Notes: generated from the letters alone by a model not told the origin. A stretch of DNA of 25,624 bases from CAMLHU01 sp049680185 (GCA_049680185.1 JBAUHI010000054.1:1-25624), one strand, 5' to 3'; counted from the stretch's first letter, positions 8,016-19,920 are shown. A program made the numbers and translations.

Positions 8016-8055
8016 CTGGGTGAGCCTCCAGGTCCGATAGCGGCATGAGCGGCAC

Positions 8056-8107
8056 GAACTGAACGGGTCCCGGGGCAGCATCCAGCCCTGGGGCCCGTTC
8101 GCAGTTC
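8056..8107. terminator. Long hairpin between convergent genes (bidirectional terminator)
   Basis: The left arm begins GAACTG, AACGGG and ends GGGGC; the right arm begins GCCC, passes TGGGG, CCCGTT and ends CAGTTC. Paired blocks cover about 20 bases per arm with small bulges and a loop of about 8 bases. It lies about 40 bases after the last ccm-operon gene and before the convergent beta-barrel gene, as expected for a terminator serving both strands. There is no clear T-run, so its action is inferred from position and stem strength. Confidence 0.7.
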
Positions 8108-8181
8108 ACTTGGCTCGCACTGTTCTTCGATCACGATCGATCACACAGCACTGATCTGCGCTTCGCTTCGCTCGCTATCGA

Positions 8182-8209
8182 CGACCTACGACCTGCATCC
8201 TGCCTGAAC
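8182..8209. repeat. Short degenerate heptamer repeat
   Basis: Four consecutive 7-base units (CGACCTA, CGACCTG, CATCCTG, CCTGAAC) occupy the intergenic region between the hairpin terminator and the beta-barrel gene. The rest of 8108-8256 shows CGATCAC twice near 8133 and no gene. This array is weaker than the others in the window. Confidence 0.4.
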
Positions 8210-8256
8210 ACCGAGACTCGTGGCGCCGGGTGCGCCGGAGTTGGCGAGGGTGACCG

Positions 8257-8859
8257 TCATCCGTCGCCACGTCCCAGGCGATACACCGCTCCGATCCCGA
8301 GCCGGGTCCGCCACATCGTGTGCTGGCTGAGGTCGGGTGAGAGATCGGTGTCGGCCAGCTGGGATCCCGACACTGCTGCATCGCCCCGGATCGACACACC
8401 GAACCTGCCGGAGACCGGGAGCTCGAGCGTGGCGCCAGCGTGGCCGCCGAATCGGGCGACCGAACTCCCGCCATCTGGCCGCCACAGGTCGAACAGCGGA
8501 CCGGCGTGGACCATGAGCCGACCGCCGGTCGTGGTCCGGGCCACCGACGTGCGGACCTCCGGTGCGATCTCCAAGAGCGACAGGTCGCCGCCCTGAAGGA
8601 GCGCAATGTTGTCCTGGGAGTATCCGGTCGGCGCCCCGGCGATGGTGACGGCCACGCCGAATCGTGGCCCTGCGAGGCGGAGCGTGATCAGCGTGGGTCG
8701 AAAGGGCCGGATGTAGACCGGCGGCGATGACGTATCGCGGATGCCGCCGTGGAACCGGGTCATCCCGAATTCGAGGGTGAGCCGGGTGCCGCCATCCTGC
8801 TGGGCGGGGAGCGCCGCGGGCGTCAGGAGAAGGACCCCGCCCAGGATCATGCGTCGCAT
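8257..8859 (-). CDS. Small exported protein, probable outer-membrane beta-barrel
   Basis: The 200-residue product has a signal peptide (MRRMILGGVLLL, likely cleaved after LPA near residue 19). The mature part alternates hydrophobic and polar residues, as in a small outer-membrane barrel: repeated strands such as RLTLEFGMTRF, ITLRLAGPRFGVAV, RLMVHAGPLFDL and a C-terminal strand ending IGAVYRLGRGDG. No family is recognised. ATG 8859 is chosen because it follows GGAGA by 6-7 bases and starts the signal peptide; an extended frame to 8922 would overlap the leader. It lies 59 bases after the stop of the lipoprotein gene on the same strand, so the two probably share a transcript. Its role is unknown; a surface or structural function is only a guess. 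Confidence 0.65.
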   Translation of the reverse strand: MRRMILGGVLLLTPAALPAQQDGGTRLTLEFGMTRFHGGIRDTSSPPVYIRPFRPTLITLRLAGPRFGVAVTIAGAPTGYSQDNIALLQGGDLSLLEIAPEVRTSVARTTTGGRLMVHAGPLFDLWRPDGGSSVARFGGHAGATLELPVSGRFGVSIRGDAAVSGSQLADTDLSPDLSQHTMWRTRLGIGAVYRLGRGDG

Positions 8860-8918
8860 CAGTGGTCTCCGGAGAGGAGTGAATGGGGGCGGCCGCATCC
8901 GACCGCCCCCGCCGAGGG

Positions 8919-10184
8919 TCACTTCAAGTCCAGCTGGATCCAGCCGTTCAGTGCCTTGTCGTAGCCGATGAACGCCCAGTTGGCCGCCGGGTTCGAGTAG
9001 CCGGTGACGCTGTTGGCGATGGCGACTCCGATGAGGTCATCGTTGGACTTGAGCCAGTTGATCGCCTCGGTGATGAGCGACCAGAGCGCCTTCACGGCGC
9101 TGATGGTGCCGCCGTTGAGTCCGATGTTGTCCTTGGCTCCCTTATAGGTCTTCGAGAAGTCGTTCACCGCACCGACGAACCTCGCCATGTTCTGGTTGTC
9201 CACCTTGACCTGGCAGGATGTATCGTCGTCTTCCAGCGCCAGGATCGAGAAATTCTGGTCCGGGTACGTCGCGTGGAACGCATTGAGCTGTGACTGGCTG
9301 TAGAGCATCAAGTTGCCCGTCCACGAAGTGCCGTTCATGTCCCAGTAGGTGTTCCCGTACTCACCGATGCACCAGAGCGTGTGGTAGGTCGTGTTGTCGC
9401 CCGGGGTGGTGGGGGCCAGAATGTGGAGCTCAAACTCGGGGTTCCCCTTCAACCAACCCTCAAATGTCCCCGAGAACTCGACGTGGCGCATGAACAGGCC
9501 GTGGTACACCGGATCGCCGCCACCGGTCCCCACCACAGGATTGGAGCTCGTTCCGCTGCCACCGGCGTCGTTCGGGCCACAGGTATCGACGTTGCAGGTG
9601 GTGCGCTGGAGCGCGGCCTCGGGGTGGTCGAGATCGGACTCCTGGGGCTCGACTGCGAGGACCGGGACGGCGGGGGGGCGGTCGGGGGAGAGGATATGGC
9701 GACGTCCCTGGGTGTCGTAAGCCACCGGGGTGTCGTGGTCATTGATGGCGGTGGCCACCAGGATGTTCTCATCGCCCTGCCACGCCTCGCGCTGTCCTTT
9801 GACCGGGAAGTAGAACTCGAGCGGGCGGGCGGATGCAGCATCGGCGCCGATGCTCGACTCGACGTCTCCACTGGCGGCAGCCAGGGCCCGCATCGGCGCC
9901 CCGTCAGGACGACCAAGGAACCGTTGGAACTGGAGCTTGTGCTCCTGGAATGGCGAGGCACCGAGCTCCGAGCGGACCAGCGTCCGGAACGACGGGTCGC
10001 GCAGCGCGAGCGCCGTCCGCCGGGCCAGGCGCTCGAGGCGCCCCTGCTCGCCGTCGACCGGCGCGGGCTCGGAGACGATGACGTCATTGCCGCCTCCGCT
10101 GGCCGCCGTCGGGTTGTGGTCGTCGGCGCAGGCCGATGCCACGCAGAGCAGCGCCGGCACCAGCCAGAGAATGGGATATCGCAC
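8919..10184 (-). CDS. Large exported lipoprotein of unknown function
   Basis: The 421-residue protein starts with a lipoprotein signal ending in lipobox ASAC (Cys19), so it should be lipid-anchored in the envelope. A short helical region (residues 45-110) precedes a beta-rich, Asn/Asp/Gly/Trp-rich domain with several Cys (TCNVDTCG, WCIGEYG, DTSCQV) that could form disulphides. A C-terminal stretch, NWLKSNDDLIGVAIANSVTG, is conserved-looking. I do not recognise the family with certainty; the general plan recalls exported DUF3103-type proteins. The GTG start is strongly supported by a perfect ribosome site (AAGGAGG) 5 bases upstream. It is followed by the small barrel protein, suggesting an envelope-associated pair. 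Confidence 0.75.
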   Translation of the reverse strand: MRYPILWLVPALLCVASACADDHNPTAASGGGNDVIVSEPAPVDGEQGRLERLARRTALALRDPSFRTLVRSELGASPFQEHKLQFQRFLGRPDGAPMRALAAASGDVESSIGADAASARPLEFYFPVKGQREAWQGDENILVATAINDHDTPVAYDTQGRRHILSPDRPPAVPVLAVEPQESDLDHPEAALQRTTCNVDTCGPNDAGGSGTSSNPVVGTGGGDPVYHGLFMRHVEFSGTFEGWLKGNPEFELHILAPTTPGDNTTYHTLWCIGEYGNTYWDMNGTSWTGNLMLYSQSQLNAFHATYPDQNFSILALEDDDTSCQVKVDNQNMARFVGAVNDFSKTYKGAKDNIGLNGGTISAVKALWSLITEAINWLKSNDDLIGVAIANSVTGYSNPAANWAFIGYDKALNGWIQLDLK

Positions 10185-10189
10185 GGTGT

Positions 10190-10196
10190 CCTCCTT
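10190..10196 (-). promoter_or_regulatory. Ribosome binding site for the lipoprotein GTG start
   Basis: On the minus strand AAGGAGG ends 5 bases before the GTG at 10184. It confirms the non-ATG start and implies efficient translation. Confidence 0.75.
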
Positions 10197-10308
10197 GGGT
10201 TAGGGCGCCAACGCGCCCGTGACTGAAGCGCGCCCAAGGTATGGATCGATGTGAGGAGGACCGGCACCGCGAAAATGCGTTGGAGGGCGGAAAAAACCGC
10301 TCAGGGGC

Positions 10309-12026
10309 TCAGTCCACCTCCCGGTCGAAGCCGACCAGCGTGCGGTGGGCCACCCGGAGCGCCGCCCACGTGATGGTGAGGCACCCGGCCATCACGATCC
10401 CGGTGGCGATCACGATCGCGGTCACCCCCGGATGGCCGTCGAACTGGGTGTCGCGCAGGAACCCGGCCACTGGCCCCGCCTCCACGATGATCACCACCGC
10501 CAGGAGTCCGGTGATGGTCATCATGCAGACGAGTCCGCCGAAGCTCGTGGGGATCTGGGCGGCGTTCTCGCTGTCGAACTGCGGATAGACGGCCCCGAAC
10601 GCCAGCGCCAATGCCGCGATCGCGAACGTGAGCGCGGCCACGGTGCCGACATTCATCAGCAGGATGACCGGTGCCGACTTGAGCGACACGTTGGTGATGA
10701 TGGTGAGGCCGAGCGACAGGATCAGGAGCGGCGCGGTCCCGGTCCAGTACTTGCTCCGGATCAGCGCCCGGAGGTCCAACGGGCTCGAGCGCAGCAGCCA
10801 GAACTGCCGACCCTCCAGCGATACCGCCGGGAAGATGAACCGCACCGCGATCGCCGCCAAGACGAACCCGCTCAATCCCTGATTGAGGAAGATCACGAGC
10901 GTGGTGACGAAGAGCGGCACCCGCTCGCCGGTGTTGATCGGCAGCGCGGAGATGTTGAAGAGGTACACCACCAGCAGCACGCCGATCAGGATCAGCTGCC
11001 CCCATTGCGTCGAGTCGCGGAAGAAGACCCGCACATCCTTGAGCAACATCTCCCGCTGCATCGGGCCCAGGGGACGAAGCACATACCCGACCCAGCGGGC
11101 CTGACGCCGCCCACCGTCCCGGGTATCGCCCCCTTCCTGCGCCCGGGAGAACCCCGACGCATAAAGCCGGTGGTGCAGGATGGCCCCCAGGACGACCAGC
11201 GCCCCCGCGGTGGTCCACAGGAGCAAGATCGGGAGCGGATCGGCCACCCGGTCGAGCCAGTCCATCACGATGTCGGCGGCCCATTGGCTCGGCAAAAAGG
11301 GATTGGTCGGCGCCTGCAATAGGGTCAGGAAATCGATCAGGTTCCGGAAGCCCTCCGGGCGGGCCAGCTGCTCGGGCTTGGCCAGTCGGAGCCACAGCAC
11401 GAATCCTGCCGCCGCCGCCACCGCCAGCAGGGTCAGGAAGTCGCGGAGCCGTCGGGCAGGGAAGATGTTCACCAACGCCAGCGTGAGGACAGCGCCGATG
11501 GCGGCAGGCACCACGAGGAGCGGGAACAACGCGGCGGCCGCCACCAGGGGGAAGAGCGGCCCGCCGCCGAACACCGCCCCATACGCGGCGAAGATCGGCA
11601 CCGCCATCACCACCACCATCCACGACGAGTGCAGCAGGTTCTCCGCCAGCTTGGCGAGGTAGAACCAGAGCCAGTCGACCGGTGCCGAGATCAGGAGGTC
11701 GAGGTCGCGCGCCAGAAAGAAGGACGACAGCGCGGTGATGAGGTTTGAGAGCAGCAGGAGCGACAGGAACGCCAGGAAGCCCACCGCCAGCATCTTGCTC
11801 GCGATGAGCGGGCCGACCTCCGGGGTGTCCTTGAGGTACCGGAGCACCCGATGCAGCAGTCCGTACGTCCCGCCCCAGAACAAGGCTCCCACCAGCAGCA
11901 GGAGCAGCACCTTGGTCCCGGCGCCCTTCCGCTCCTGGCGCAGGCGCGCCAGCGCGCTCAGCCATTTGGGCCGAAGCAGGTCGGGGATCCACGGTTCCCG
12001 CCTTCGTACCGCCGTCCCGGCCTCGA

Positions 12027-12030
<4 letters not shown>
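10309..12030 (-). CDS. ABC transporter permease (ABC-2 / exporter type)
   Basis: This 573-residue polytopic protein has about 12 hydrophobic segments (for example VLLLLLVGALFWGG, MLAVGFLAFLSLLLLSNLI and a cluster from about 440 on). It has the polar N-terminus and large soluble loops typical of fused or duplicated ABC-2 permeases. The phrase FFLARDLDLLISAPV matches the common ABC-2 'R-D-x-x-L-L-x-S-x-P' segment. It should form an inner-membrane transporter with the ATPase encoded just upstream. The GTG start overlaps the ATPase stop (GTGA). It is the last of five coupled genes. A poly-T stretch on the minus strand near 10291-10296 follows the stop, but I see only a weak stem there. The substrate is unknown. 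Confidence 0.88.
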
Positions 12031-12781
<751 letters not shown>

Positions 12782-12785
<4 letters not shown>

Positions 12786-14341
12786 TCGCCATCCAGGAAC
12801 GCGGTGGGTTGCAGGGCGCCGACCAGCGGCAGATACTCGGCCCACTCGGCGGTGCCGCCGACGAGGAGTCGGGCGTGGGCGGGGGTCGCCGGGAACTGCC
12901 CGAAGGCGGGGTCGATCGGGACCCAGTCGCCGATGAAGGCCTCGACCCAGCTGTGGCGCCGGAGGACGTGTCCCCCCACCAGGAGCCCGGCCACCGGGCG
13001 GGCCGGCAGCCCCACCCGTCGCGCCAGCGCGGTGAAGAGGATCGCCATTCCGGCGGCGCTCCCCTGCCGCCGGGACAATACCTGCGCCGCCGTTGGCCAG
13101 GCGCCTCCGGCACTGTCGCTGACGAAAGCGATGTGGTCGTGGATCCATTGGGTCAGGCGGAGCGCGGCGGTCCGGGCGCTGGTTTCCGTTCCCACGATGG
13201 TCCGGGCGAGCGCGGTGACGGAGGTGTCGTCGGGCGAGAGGCGCGGCTCGCCCCGGAGCATCGCGATGAAGCGCAGGTCGGTCATCGGGATCGGCTGCAC
13301 CGGCCGCATCGGGTCGCGCATCGGGGCGAACGACATCCGGCCCAGCGTCATCGTGTCACCCGAGAACGACTGCATCGGTCCCGCACCCTGCAGGTCGGAA
13401 TATTCCGCCCCTGGCAACACCATCAGGGTCCCCTTCGTTCCGGCGGCGAGCGCGGCGTCGCCGGGTCCGGCCACGAGTGGGAGCGCAGGAAGGTCGCGCG
13501 GCGGATGGGCGGAGTCACTCAGCGCCTTGAGCCCGTCGTTCGCGAATTCGAACGCGGTACGCTCGAAGGTGAGGCCGCCGCCGGTCCAGCTTCGGACCGG
13601 GAAACCGTTGAGGTCGTACCATGCATGGGTCGGTACGCCGCGTTCGATCCGTGCCACCCGCCAGGCGCGGAGCGTGTCGGAGAGGATCACTTGATAGCCG
13701 GTCGCGCTCTTCACCACGCTGTCGGGGATGATGAATGTCGAGTCACCGGTGATGGTGGCGCCCGTCGCGTAGTACTCGAGGGTCACGGGATCGAACACGG
13801 AATGGCTCACGGTCGCGCCCAGCGCGGGGTGCTCCCGGTACGCGAGCTGGATCGGCAGGGCGCCGATGGGGAGCAACGGCCCGTCGATCCGCTGGGCCGT
13901 CGGCCAGGTCCCGCCCGCGGAATGCACGAGACCGGTGAGCACGGAATCGCCGATCGCGACGATCTCCGCGGTCGCGGTCGCGCGGGGCCCATCGACCTGG
14001 ACCTCGGCGCGCCGGAGCCCCAGCCGCGTGGTGAGGAGGGTGTTGCTGGAGAATTCGTGGCGCTCGGGTCCATGTGCGCCCGCCAGGATGATGACGAGGC
14101 GTTCGGAGAGTCGTACCTGCGCCGGCGTCGAGTCGGTCGGCGCCAGCGTGTCAACGGTGATCGAGGCCAGGCCGACCTGGCGGCTGCCCCACGACACTTT
14201 GTAGTAAGCGCTCCCAGGGGGCACGTGCTGTGCAGCGGCCGCGAAGTGCCCGTTGGGTGAGACGAACCGCCGCTCCACCAACCACCCGAGCGATGCCACC
14301 CACGCCACCAGGACGACGGCCGCCACGAACCCGCGGCTCAC
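12782..14341 (-). CDS. Transglutaminase-fold membrane protein lacking the catalytic Cys
   Basis: This 519-residue protein has one N-terminal membrane span (VAAVVLVAWVASLGWLV), a long beta-rich periplasmic region, and a C-terminal transglutaminase-like domain. That domain shows the core 'AxLFxALARxxGLPAR' helix (434-448), the His motif RHSWVEAF (His463) and the Asp motif VPIDPAFGQ (Asp477). The catalytic Cys, which should sit in G-x-C just before this helix, is Ala429 (GSAAGMA), so classical thiol chemistry is not expected. The GTG start overlaps the macro-domain gene stop by GTGA, and the stop overlaps the ABC ATPase start. In such operons the domain may act as a periplasmic binding or scaffolding partner of the exporter; that is inference. 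Confidence 0.8.
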
Positions 14342-14844
14342 GCCGGCCTCGGGCGGCCGATGATCAGCTCGACCTCGGCACGGTCCGAGTCGCGCTCCAC
14401 CATCACCACGACCGACACCGGGAATTCGGAGATCCGACGCGACTCCTCCAGCGTATCCCGCAGGAGGCGCGCGGCCTCGTCGGCCGGGAGCTGCCCGGCC
14501 CCGGCACCGACGAGCGGCATCGCGATCGTCGCGAGCTGCCACTGGGCGATGCGCTGCCACGCCGACATGAGCGCGCGGCGGACGGTGTCGGATGTGGCCG
14601 ATTGCTCGGCCGATTGGATCACGGCGTGGACCATGAACTTGGCGGGAAGTTCGCCGGCCCCGGTCACCACTGCCGCTCCGGGGACGAGCGCCTGCTGGAT
14701 CTTCCGTTGTTCCACGAATCGCGCACCGGCCTGGCGGTCGAGCCGCGCCGCGGCAGTGGTCACCGGATCGAGCGTGGCGTCGGCCGGGCGTATGATGGCG
14801 TCGACCTCCGCGAACGCGAGGTCGTCCACCCGGACGAGGATCAT
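14338..14844 (-). CDS. Macro-domain-like protein with degenerate ligand motif
   Basis: The 168-residue protein has the macro-domain pattern: an N-terminal strand plus VDAIIRPADATL, where active members have VNAAN; then AAARLDRQAG, GAAVVTGAGELPAKFMVHAV, a helix with SDTVRRALMSAW, and LATIAMPLVGAGAGQLP, matching the family's 'aiPaigtGi.g.P' loop. Macro domains bind ADP-ribose or remove it from proteins or O-acetyl-ADP-ribose. Here the Asn of the NAAN motif is missing (RPAD), so binding or catalysis may be altered. It overlaps the TPR gene by ATGA and the transglutaminase-fold gene by GTGA. The protein is cytoplasmic (no signal). The fold call is fairly firm; function in this operon is unknown. 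Confidence 0.75.
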   Translation of the reverse strand: MILVRVDDLAFAEVDAIIRPADATLDPVTTAAARLDRQAGARFVEQRKIQQALVPGAAVVTGAGELPAKFMVHAVIQSAEQSATSDTVRRALMSAWQRIAQWQLATIAMPLVGAGAGQLPADEAARLLRDTLEESRRISEFPVSVVVMVERDSDRAEVELIIGRPRPA

Positions 14845-15638
14845 CGCGCTGCCTCCCGCGCCCGCTGGTACATCTCGCGGGCCTCTTCGCTGCGTCCCAG
14901 TCGGTCCAGGATCCGCCCGAGCAGATGGAGTGCGCGCCCCTGTCGCAGGTCCAGCTCCGCCGCCCGACGCAGGGCGATCTCCGCGCCCACGAGGTCGCCC
15001 TGATGGTGCAACGCCTCACCCAGATAGAACTGGGCCGCCGAGTTGGCGGGATCGACGTGGATGGCGTGCCGCAGCGTGGTCACCGCTTCCCCCGGCAGCC
15101 CCTTCCGATGGAGCAGCAAGCCCAGGTGGAACAATGCGGCCGGGTGTTCCGGCGATTCCCGCAACGCCCGTCGCAGGTCCGCCTCCGCATCGGTGTAGCG
15201 TTTGAGGGTCGCGAGGACCGCGCCACGCTGCGTCAGCAATCCCGGATCGGCGGGGCGGTCGGCGAGCGCCAGCGTCAGCTGATCCACTGCGCCGTCGAGA
15301 TCGTCCTGGGCCTCGAGGATCGTCGCCAATGCCGAGCGGGCCTCGACGTGGTGCTCATCGAGTTCGAGGAGCGACCGGTAGGTGATGACCGCCTCCGCCG
15401 GCCGACGCCGCGCCACCTGCTCGGCGGCCCGCCGGAACAGGAGGTCGCTCTCCGAGCCTTCGGCGCGGGGATCGGTGACCACGACATCATCGTTGGGAAG
15501 GCCGGCGGCAAGGGGTCGGAGCGGGAACCGCACGTCCGGCCGGGAAGGGTACGGCTCGCCCTCCATGCCATCGGGCGTGAAGAGGTCGTGGAGCGCCGGG
15601 TCGCGATCGGCGCTGCGGCTCTGGCGGAAGCGGCGCAT
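14841..15638 (-). CDS. Tetratricopeptide repeat protein
   Basis: The 265-residue protein has about five TPR units from residue 70 to the end, with the usual W/L-G-A-P spacing: AEAVITYRSLLELDEHHVEA, LDGAVDQLTLALADRPADP, YTDAEADLRRALRESPEHP, PGEAVTTLRHAIHVDPANS and VGAEIALRRAAELD. The N-terminal 60 residues are proline- and arginine-rich and probably unstructured. There is no signal peptide, so it is likely cytoplasmic. TPR proteins are scaffolds. It is the first gene of the five-gene TPR, macro, transglutaminase-fold, ABC operon, and its stop overlaps the next start (ATGA). Upstream, 24 bases away, begins a heptamer repeat array shared with the divergent uvrA leader. Confidence 0.88.
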   Translation of the reverse strand: MRRFRQSRSADRDPALHDLFTPDGMEGEPYPSRPDVRFPLRPLAAGLPNDDVVVTDPRAEGSESDLLFRRAAEQVARRRPAEAVITYRSLLELDEHHVEARSALATILEAQDDLDGAVDQLTLALADRPADPGLLTQRGAVLATLKRYTDAEADLRRALRESPEHPAALFHLGLLLHRKGLPGEAVTTLRHAIHVDPANSAAQFYLGEALHHQGDLVGAEIALRRAAELDLRQGRALHLLGRILDRLGRSEEAREMYQRAREAAR

Positions 15639-15662
15639 GGTCGAGGTGTATGGTAATGGGGC

Positions 15663-15753
15663 TATCAGCTATCAGCTATCAGGTATCAGCTATCAGGTAT
15701 CAGCTATCAGGTATCAGCTATCAGCCGTTAGCTGCCAGCCATCAGTTATCAGG
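15663..15753. repeat. Tandem array of 13 heptamers (TATCAGC/TATCAGG)
   Basis: Thirteen contiguous 7-base units fill the gap between the divergent TPR gene and uvrA. The first nine are TATCAGC or TATCAGG, partly alternating; the last four (CGTTAGC, TGCCAGC, CATCAGT, TATCAGG) are degenerate. The array has no spacers, so it is not CRISPR. It is a slippage-prone microsatellite-like element placed where promoters of both flanking genes should lie. Confidence 0.93.
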
Positions 15754-15811
15754 CAACGTCAGATCGGCACCCCTTGAATGCGCCCTGCCATCCCGGGTAA
15801 CGTACAAGGCT

Positions 15812-18726
<2,915 letters not shown>

Positions 18727-18730
<4 letters not shown>

Positions 18731-18942
18731 CCTACGAAGAGATCCTCGGCGTCCTCAGCTACGCCAACGGGCACGATATAGCGGTGCACGTGGTGACCAC
18801 CGACGGCGCCGAGGTCGTTGGGGTCCCCAGCTCGGTCGATACCCACATCACTGCCCACGAGGTGTACTTGAGGCCCATCGGCGATGACGAGACCGAGATC
18901 GCGTTGTCGCTCGGAGCCATCCAGAACGTCGAGCTGATCTAG
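18727..18942 (+). CDS. Small protein translationally coupled to uvrA, function unknown
   Basis: The 71-residue protein has an N-terminal helix (MTYEEILGVLSYANG) followed by short beta strands: IAVHVVTTDG, EVVGVPSSVD, HEVYLRP, EIALSLGAIQNVEL. The pattern suggests a small SH3- or Sm-like barrel, which is inference from the strand pattern only. There is no signal or membrane segment. The ATG overlaps the uvrA stop (ATGA), so it is almost certainly translated with uvrA, and a hairpin 43 bases downstream may end the transcript. No family is recognised. A role in DNA repair or as a regulator is possible from context but unsupported by motif. Confidence 0.7.
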
Positions 18943-18984
18943 CAGCGATCGGTCTTCGGCGCCTCCGGGATGACGATGGAACGT

Positions 18985-19012
18985 CCCACTCTCCACGAAC
19001 GTGGAGAGTGGG
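18985..19012. terminator. Perfect 13-bp inverted repeat after the uvrA unit
   Basis: The arms CCCACTCTCCACG and CGTGGAGAGTGGG pair perfectly around AA. The hairpin begins 43 bases after the stop of the 71-residue gene, so it probably terminates the uvrA transcript. No T-run follows; it could equally be a REP-like palindrome. Confidence 0.6.
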
Positions 19013-19017
19013 TAGGG

Positions 19018-19067
19018 GGTGAGGAAAAGCGCGAGGCAAGGAGCCGCGCCGGCGGTGAGGAAAAGCG
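19018..19067. repeat. Two 14-base direct repeats (GGTGAGGAAAAGCG)
   Basis: Identical 14-base copies lie at 19018-19031 and 19054-19067, 36 bases apart, in the 311-base gap (18943-19253) before the nine-gene envelope operon. The rest of this gap holds the hairpin on the left and, near 19230, a GGAACGTTCC palindrome. I see no gene in it. The repeats could be activator sites or remnants of a small repetitive element. Confidence 0.55.
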
Positions 19068-19229
19068 TACCGCAACGGGCTTGCACGTAAGGAAGCGCGC
19101 ACTGAGACGGGGCAGAGAAATAAGTAGGTCCCACCGAAAACATGTCGTCCGCGATCGATCATCTATCACACTGTCTGCCAACGCGTTAGCTTGGCACTAA
19201 TTGTTCGGCGTTTCTGTGTGAAACAAACT

Positions 19230-19239
19230 GGAACGTTCC
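19230..19239. promoter_or_regulatory. Palindrome GGAACGTTCC upstream of the envelope operon (possible operator)
   Basis: A perfect 10-base palindrome sits 14 bases before the first ATG of the nine-gene cluster, overlapping the likely leader. Its position suits a repressor or RNA-level control site, but no known regulator motif is matched. TGGCAC at 19193-19198 resembles a sigma-54 -24 element, but the -12 part is missing. Confidence 0.3.
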
Positions 19240-19253
19240 CGCGTAGGTCCGCC

Positions 19254-19643
19254 ATGGCTGAACAGATGACATCGGTGCGACGCTCGGATCCTGGCCTCAA
19301 ATGGCTGGTGGCCGGGGGCGTGCTCACAACGGGGATCCTGAGCCTTCTCCTGGCATTCCTGGCCGACACGATCGGCAGGAGTGGCCCGAGCGGAGCTGGG
19401 CCGCTGGGATTCCTTGGATTTGCGGTCGCAGCGGCCGTCGCGGCGGTAGCGTTCGGGCCTATCGGTCGGGCGGTCGCGACGCGCATCCTTGGTGGTGGTG
19501 CCGGGACGGATCCGGCCGTGGAGACCGAGATGGACTCGCTTCGATTCCAGGTCGAGGACCTGCGACAGGCACTGTCGGAGACCCACGAGCGGCTCGACTT
19601 CACCGAGCGCCTGCTGGCCAGCGGCACCGAGAAGCGGAGCTGA
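19254..19643 (+). CDS. Small membrane protein with C-terminal DFxERLL coiled coil, paralogue 1 of 9
   Basis: The 129-residue protein has two hydrophobic segments (about 17-37 and 50-73), the second followed by GPIGRAVATRI, then a Gly-rich linker and a heptad-patterned helix ending in HERLDFTERLLA. It is the first of nine consecutive genes with this plan and one of two clear two-span members. The plan (short, N-terminal membrane span, C-terminal coiled coil) recalls PspB of the phage-shock system, and pspA lies at the end of this operon; homology to PspB is not shown. ATG 19254 follows AGGT by 7 bases; the longer in-frame start at 19191 would lie in the leader. The next gene begins 1 base after the stop. 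Confidence 0.75.
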   Translation: MAEQMTSVRRSDPGLKWLVAGGVLTTGILSLLLAFLADTIGRSGPSGAGPLGFLGFAVAAAVAAVAFGPIGRAVATRILGGGAGTDPAVETEMDSLRFQVEDLRQALSETHERLDFTERLLASGTEKRS

Positions 19644-19644
19644 G

Positions 19645-19920
19645 ATGGACGGCCTGATCGGGAGTCTCACGGGGCTGGTGGTGGTCTTTGCGATCTTCGG
19701 AATACCCGGGATGTGGCTATTGGGGAAAACCGCGTTCGGCAAAGCCATCATCGAACGGATGCGAGCCGAAGCGCGCGGCGGGGTCGATCCGCAACTGCTC
19801 GTCGAGGTCGATGAGCTGAAAGAGCAGCTGACCGAGGTGCTGGATCGGCTGGAATTCGCGGAGCGCACGTTGGCAAGCTTGAAGCCAGGGGCGACCGCGG
19901 GAAAGGCGGAGGAGCGGTGA
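19645..19920 (+). CDS. Small membrane protein with coiled-coil signature, paralogue 2 of 9
   Basis: The 91-residue protein has one membrane span (about 4-27, LIGSLTGLVVVFAIFGIPG), a short basic stretch (FGKAIIERMRAEAR), then a helix, VDELKEQLTEVLDRLEFAERTLA. The signature is a variant: E for D before F, and T for L in the ERLL part. It is the most diverged in this motif of the nine. It starts 1 base after paralogue 1 and overlaps paralogue 3 by one base (TGATG), so translation is coupled. The basic stretch after the span places the coiled coil in the cytoplasm by the positive-inside rule. Confidence 0.75.
   Translation: MDGLIGSLTGLVVVFAIFGIPGMWLLGKTAFGKAIIERMRAEARGGVDPQLLVEVDELKEQLTEVLDRLEFAERTLASLKPGATAGKAEER

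Noticed and set aside
12786..13148. N-terminal extension of the ABC ATPase to 13148
   Set aside because: The extension is Arg/Pro-rich read-through overlapping the end of the transglutaminase-fold gene. The family start and the ATGA overlap at 12785 are clear.
14342..15019. N-terminal extension of the transglutaminase-fold protein to 15019
   Set aside because: It would overlap the whole macro-domain gene in another frame. The GTG at 14341 gives a proper membrane anchor and a GTGA overlap.
15663..15753. CRISPR array
   Set aside because: Units are 7 bases and contiguous, with no unique spacers and no cas genes nearby.
19193..19208. Sigma-54 promoter before the envelope operon, as in enterobacterial psp
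   Set aside because: TGGCAC fits the -24 box, but the -12 position reads GTTCG rather than TTGCA, so the site lacks the essential GC at the right spacing.
19191..19253. Longer start for paralogue 1 at 19191
   Set aside because: The extra residues have no similarity to the N-termini of the other eight, and the ATG at 19254 has its own AGGT ribosome site.
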